DNA from: Oryzomonas sp.
GTDB taxonomy: Bacteria; Desulfobacterota; Desulfuromonadia; Geobacterales; Pseudopelobacteraceae
DNA: 64,000 bases
Assembly (NCBI GenBank): GCA_031292255.1
Contig: JARLHN010000021.1
Coordinates: 17,840-81,839 of the forward strand
Reading direction: 5' to 3'
In this document: positions 62,715 to 64,000 of the stretch, in pieces
Position numbering within the stretch: position 1 is the first letter of the stretch
How the letters are laid out: each line of letters starts with the position of its first letter
Program-made: the position numbers and the translations under genes
The notes under the pieces: model-generated
Told to the model about the DNA's origin: nothing
The model's database searches: none
Seen by the model: only the letters and a program-made list of their open reading frames with translations

Positions 62715-63364
62715 GTTACAGAGTTATGTTGTTAATAAGGGGATGAAGAAGGCTTTGAGCAGGCTTATGTAACGGAATGCCCTTTAATGTCGAACACGAG
62801 CAGGCCGACAACCTCATTCGGGACACATGTTCAGAATCTGGACGCTCGTGGGTATTGATATAACCAGATGATATTAATATGTTTTATTAGTACATTTTTA
62901 AATGTGTTCATATTCTGTACACATGTCCCAACTACTATAACCTAATGATATAATGAGCTATTATTTTTGAGTGTTCATTATTTGGACGCTTGTCTTGTAT
63001 TCTTTCCTACCATTATTTCATCCCATTCTTCACGAGTTTCCTTTATCACATCACAATACAATATATTTTCACACAAAATTAGCAGGTTATCATTAGTTGA
63101 CATGCATTGGCAAACTGTTTGCATATTTGGGAAACAGCCATCAAAGAATCGAACCGCCGGTTAGCATTGAAGTCGATAGAATACAAAGAGTTGTAGAAAT
63201 TCGTGTCACCGGTACGGACGGCGCTCACGACATGAATAAATGGTAGCTCACTCTGGGTTTTTCATGTTTATTCAGAATCATTTCAATATGTTGGATTGAA
63301 GTTAAATTCCTTATAAAATTTCAATTTTAGCACAGGCTATAGCCTATTAACCACGGAGGACCCA
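62715..63364. other. AT-rich non-coding stretch with transposon-like inverted ends
   Basis: These 650 bases have a much lower GC content than the surroundings and no credible gene (the longest frame is a 65-codon one without a ribosome-binding site). Inverted 26-base segments at 62820-62845 and 62904-62929 and a third partial copy near 62972 suggest remnants of a mobile element. The right part holds the likely promoter region of the RHS-like gene. Confidence 0.6.
62820..62929. mobile_element. Probable 110-bp MITE or IS remnant
   Basis: Left end GGGACACATGTTCAGAATC and the reverse complement of the right end, GGGACATGTGTACAGAATA, agree at most positions; the next bases continue the match (TGGACGC against TGAACAC). 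The core is AT-rich. A direct partial copy (TGTTCATTATTTGGACGCT) lies at 62972. No clear target duplication flanks it. Confidence 0.5.
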
Positions 63365-63877
63365 ATGCGAAAAAACTGGCTGATACGAACAATTCTTCTC
63401 GTTTGCATGCTTTGCGTTCCATTGCAAGCACTGGCAGACCCTGCGGATGGCAAAGACCCCTTCTATTCCCAAGGTGTCAGCAAAGATGCCCCTCAGATAA
63501 ATTCCGTTTCGGAACACATAGACCCGTTATCAGGAACGCTCACACTCAGTCATACAGATATCCATCTCCCCGGTAACGGCGGTCTCGATGTAAACCTCAT
63601 CAGGACATATAATAGCGCTATTTGGGGACGTAGGGACATCGCGACTCCTGGTTTCATGGCACTGTACGAGAAAAGCCCGGTTGGCATCGGCTGGTCCATG
63701 CATATGGGAATTGTACGGAATCCGTTCGGCTTGGGTGGCAGTAATCTCTCCAGCCCGGACAATCCGGTTGTGGAGATGCCGGATGGTTCAAGGCATATCC
63801 TGTATAATGACAAGAATGTCAGTGGTCGTTATATCAGCAAGGATTTCTGGGTCTATAAGGTGATCAGCGACAATTAA
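63365..63877 (+). CDS. RHS/YD-type secreted protein, short or truncated
   Basis: The 170-aa product has a signal peptide (1-24, ending ALA). The N-terminal module of RHS-repeat proteins follows: SGTLTLSHTDIHLPGNGGLD, VNLIRTYNSAIWG, and GIGWSMHMG. The frame stops after WVYKVISDN, where full-length RHS proteins continue for hundreds of residues. The same phase stays open after the stop to about 63979, then an AAGGAGG appears at the window's end. It may be a disrupted or split RHS gene; the sequence beyond the window is needed. Confidence 0.7.
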   Translation: MRKNWLIRTILLVCMLCVPLQALADPADGKDPFYSQGVSKDAPQINSVSEHIDPLSGTLTLSHTDIHLPGNGGLDVNLIRTYNSAIWGRRDIATPGFMALYEKSPVGIGWSMHMGIVRNPFGLGGSNLSSPDNPVVEMPDGSRHILYNDKNVSGRYISKDFWVYKVISDN

Positions 63878-64000
63878 ACTTCCCGCCTGACGACAATTAT
63901 AATTCCCGAAACTAAGGGAATTGTAGACTATCCGCCATCTCTTTGGAAAAAGGATGACGGATGGTCACTGATCAACAGGTAAGGAGGTTATTCAAGCTGA

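Noticed and set aside
62967-63164. 65-codon plus-strand frame in the AT-rich stretch
   Set aside because: There is no ribosome-binding site, no family similarity, and it overlaps part of the mobile-element remnant.

Overview
This 64 kb window reads as chromosomal DNA from a Gram-negative, anaerobic, GC-rich deltaproteobacterium, most likely Geobacteraceae (Desulfuromonadia). Supporting this are a lipid A and outer-membrane assembly operon, a complete HdrCBA-Flx electron-transfer operon, sigma-54-controlled metal resistance, NHL-repeat lipoproteins, ferritin-like oxygen-defence proteins and many dispersed intergenic palindromes. Family-level placement is inference. No rRNA, tRNA or CRISPR array was seen.

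Layout. 1-3.1 kb (minus): three secreted lipoproteins, two of them Ig-like plus NHL-repeat paralogues. 3.4-20.3 kb (minus): a long envelope cluster, in transcription order lysS, lolC/E, lolD, bamA, skp, lpxD, fabZ, lpxA, gnnA-like, gnnB-like, lpxB, msbA, lpxL-like, PAP2 phosphatase, waaA. Most junctions overlap by a few bases. The oxidoreductase/aminotransferase pair between lpxA and lpxB predicts lipid A built on 2,3-diamino glucose. 20.6-28 kb: RNase E/G with a long disordered tail, two ferritin-like proteins, peptidyl-prolyl isomerase, prmC-hpt, a peroxiredoxin and a small Fe-S protein.

28-41.3 kb: a metal-resistance region with a CDF transporter, an HMA-like periplasmic protein, a histidine kinase, an NtrC-type regulator, cusCBA-like efflux genes and a Met/His-rich periplasmic protein. 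A near-identical 30-bp inverted-repeat site plus a sigma-54-type promoter occurs upstream of both the HMA gene and the efflux operon. A palindrome, a mazEF toxin-antitoxin pair, an antitoxin fragment and an AT-rich frameshifted gene lie between the kinase and its presumed regulator. 41.4-46.6 kb: sppA, an amidotransferase, a polysaccharide deacetylase, nhaA and a radical SAM protein.

46.8-54.1 kb (minus): the phosphate regulon phoB-phoR, pstS, pstC-pstA-pstB, phoU, with three Pho-box-like sites of 7-4-7 structure. 54.4-62.7 kb (plus): hdrC-hdrB-hdrA-flxD-flxC-flxB-X-flxA, predicted to couple NADH oxidation to disulfide and ferredoxin reduction. X is an unrecognised 122-aa protein, and several gene junctions contain dispersed palindromic repeats. 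62.7-64 kb: an AT-rich stretch with transposon-like inverted ends, then a short RHS-type secreted protein.
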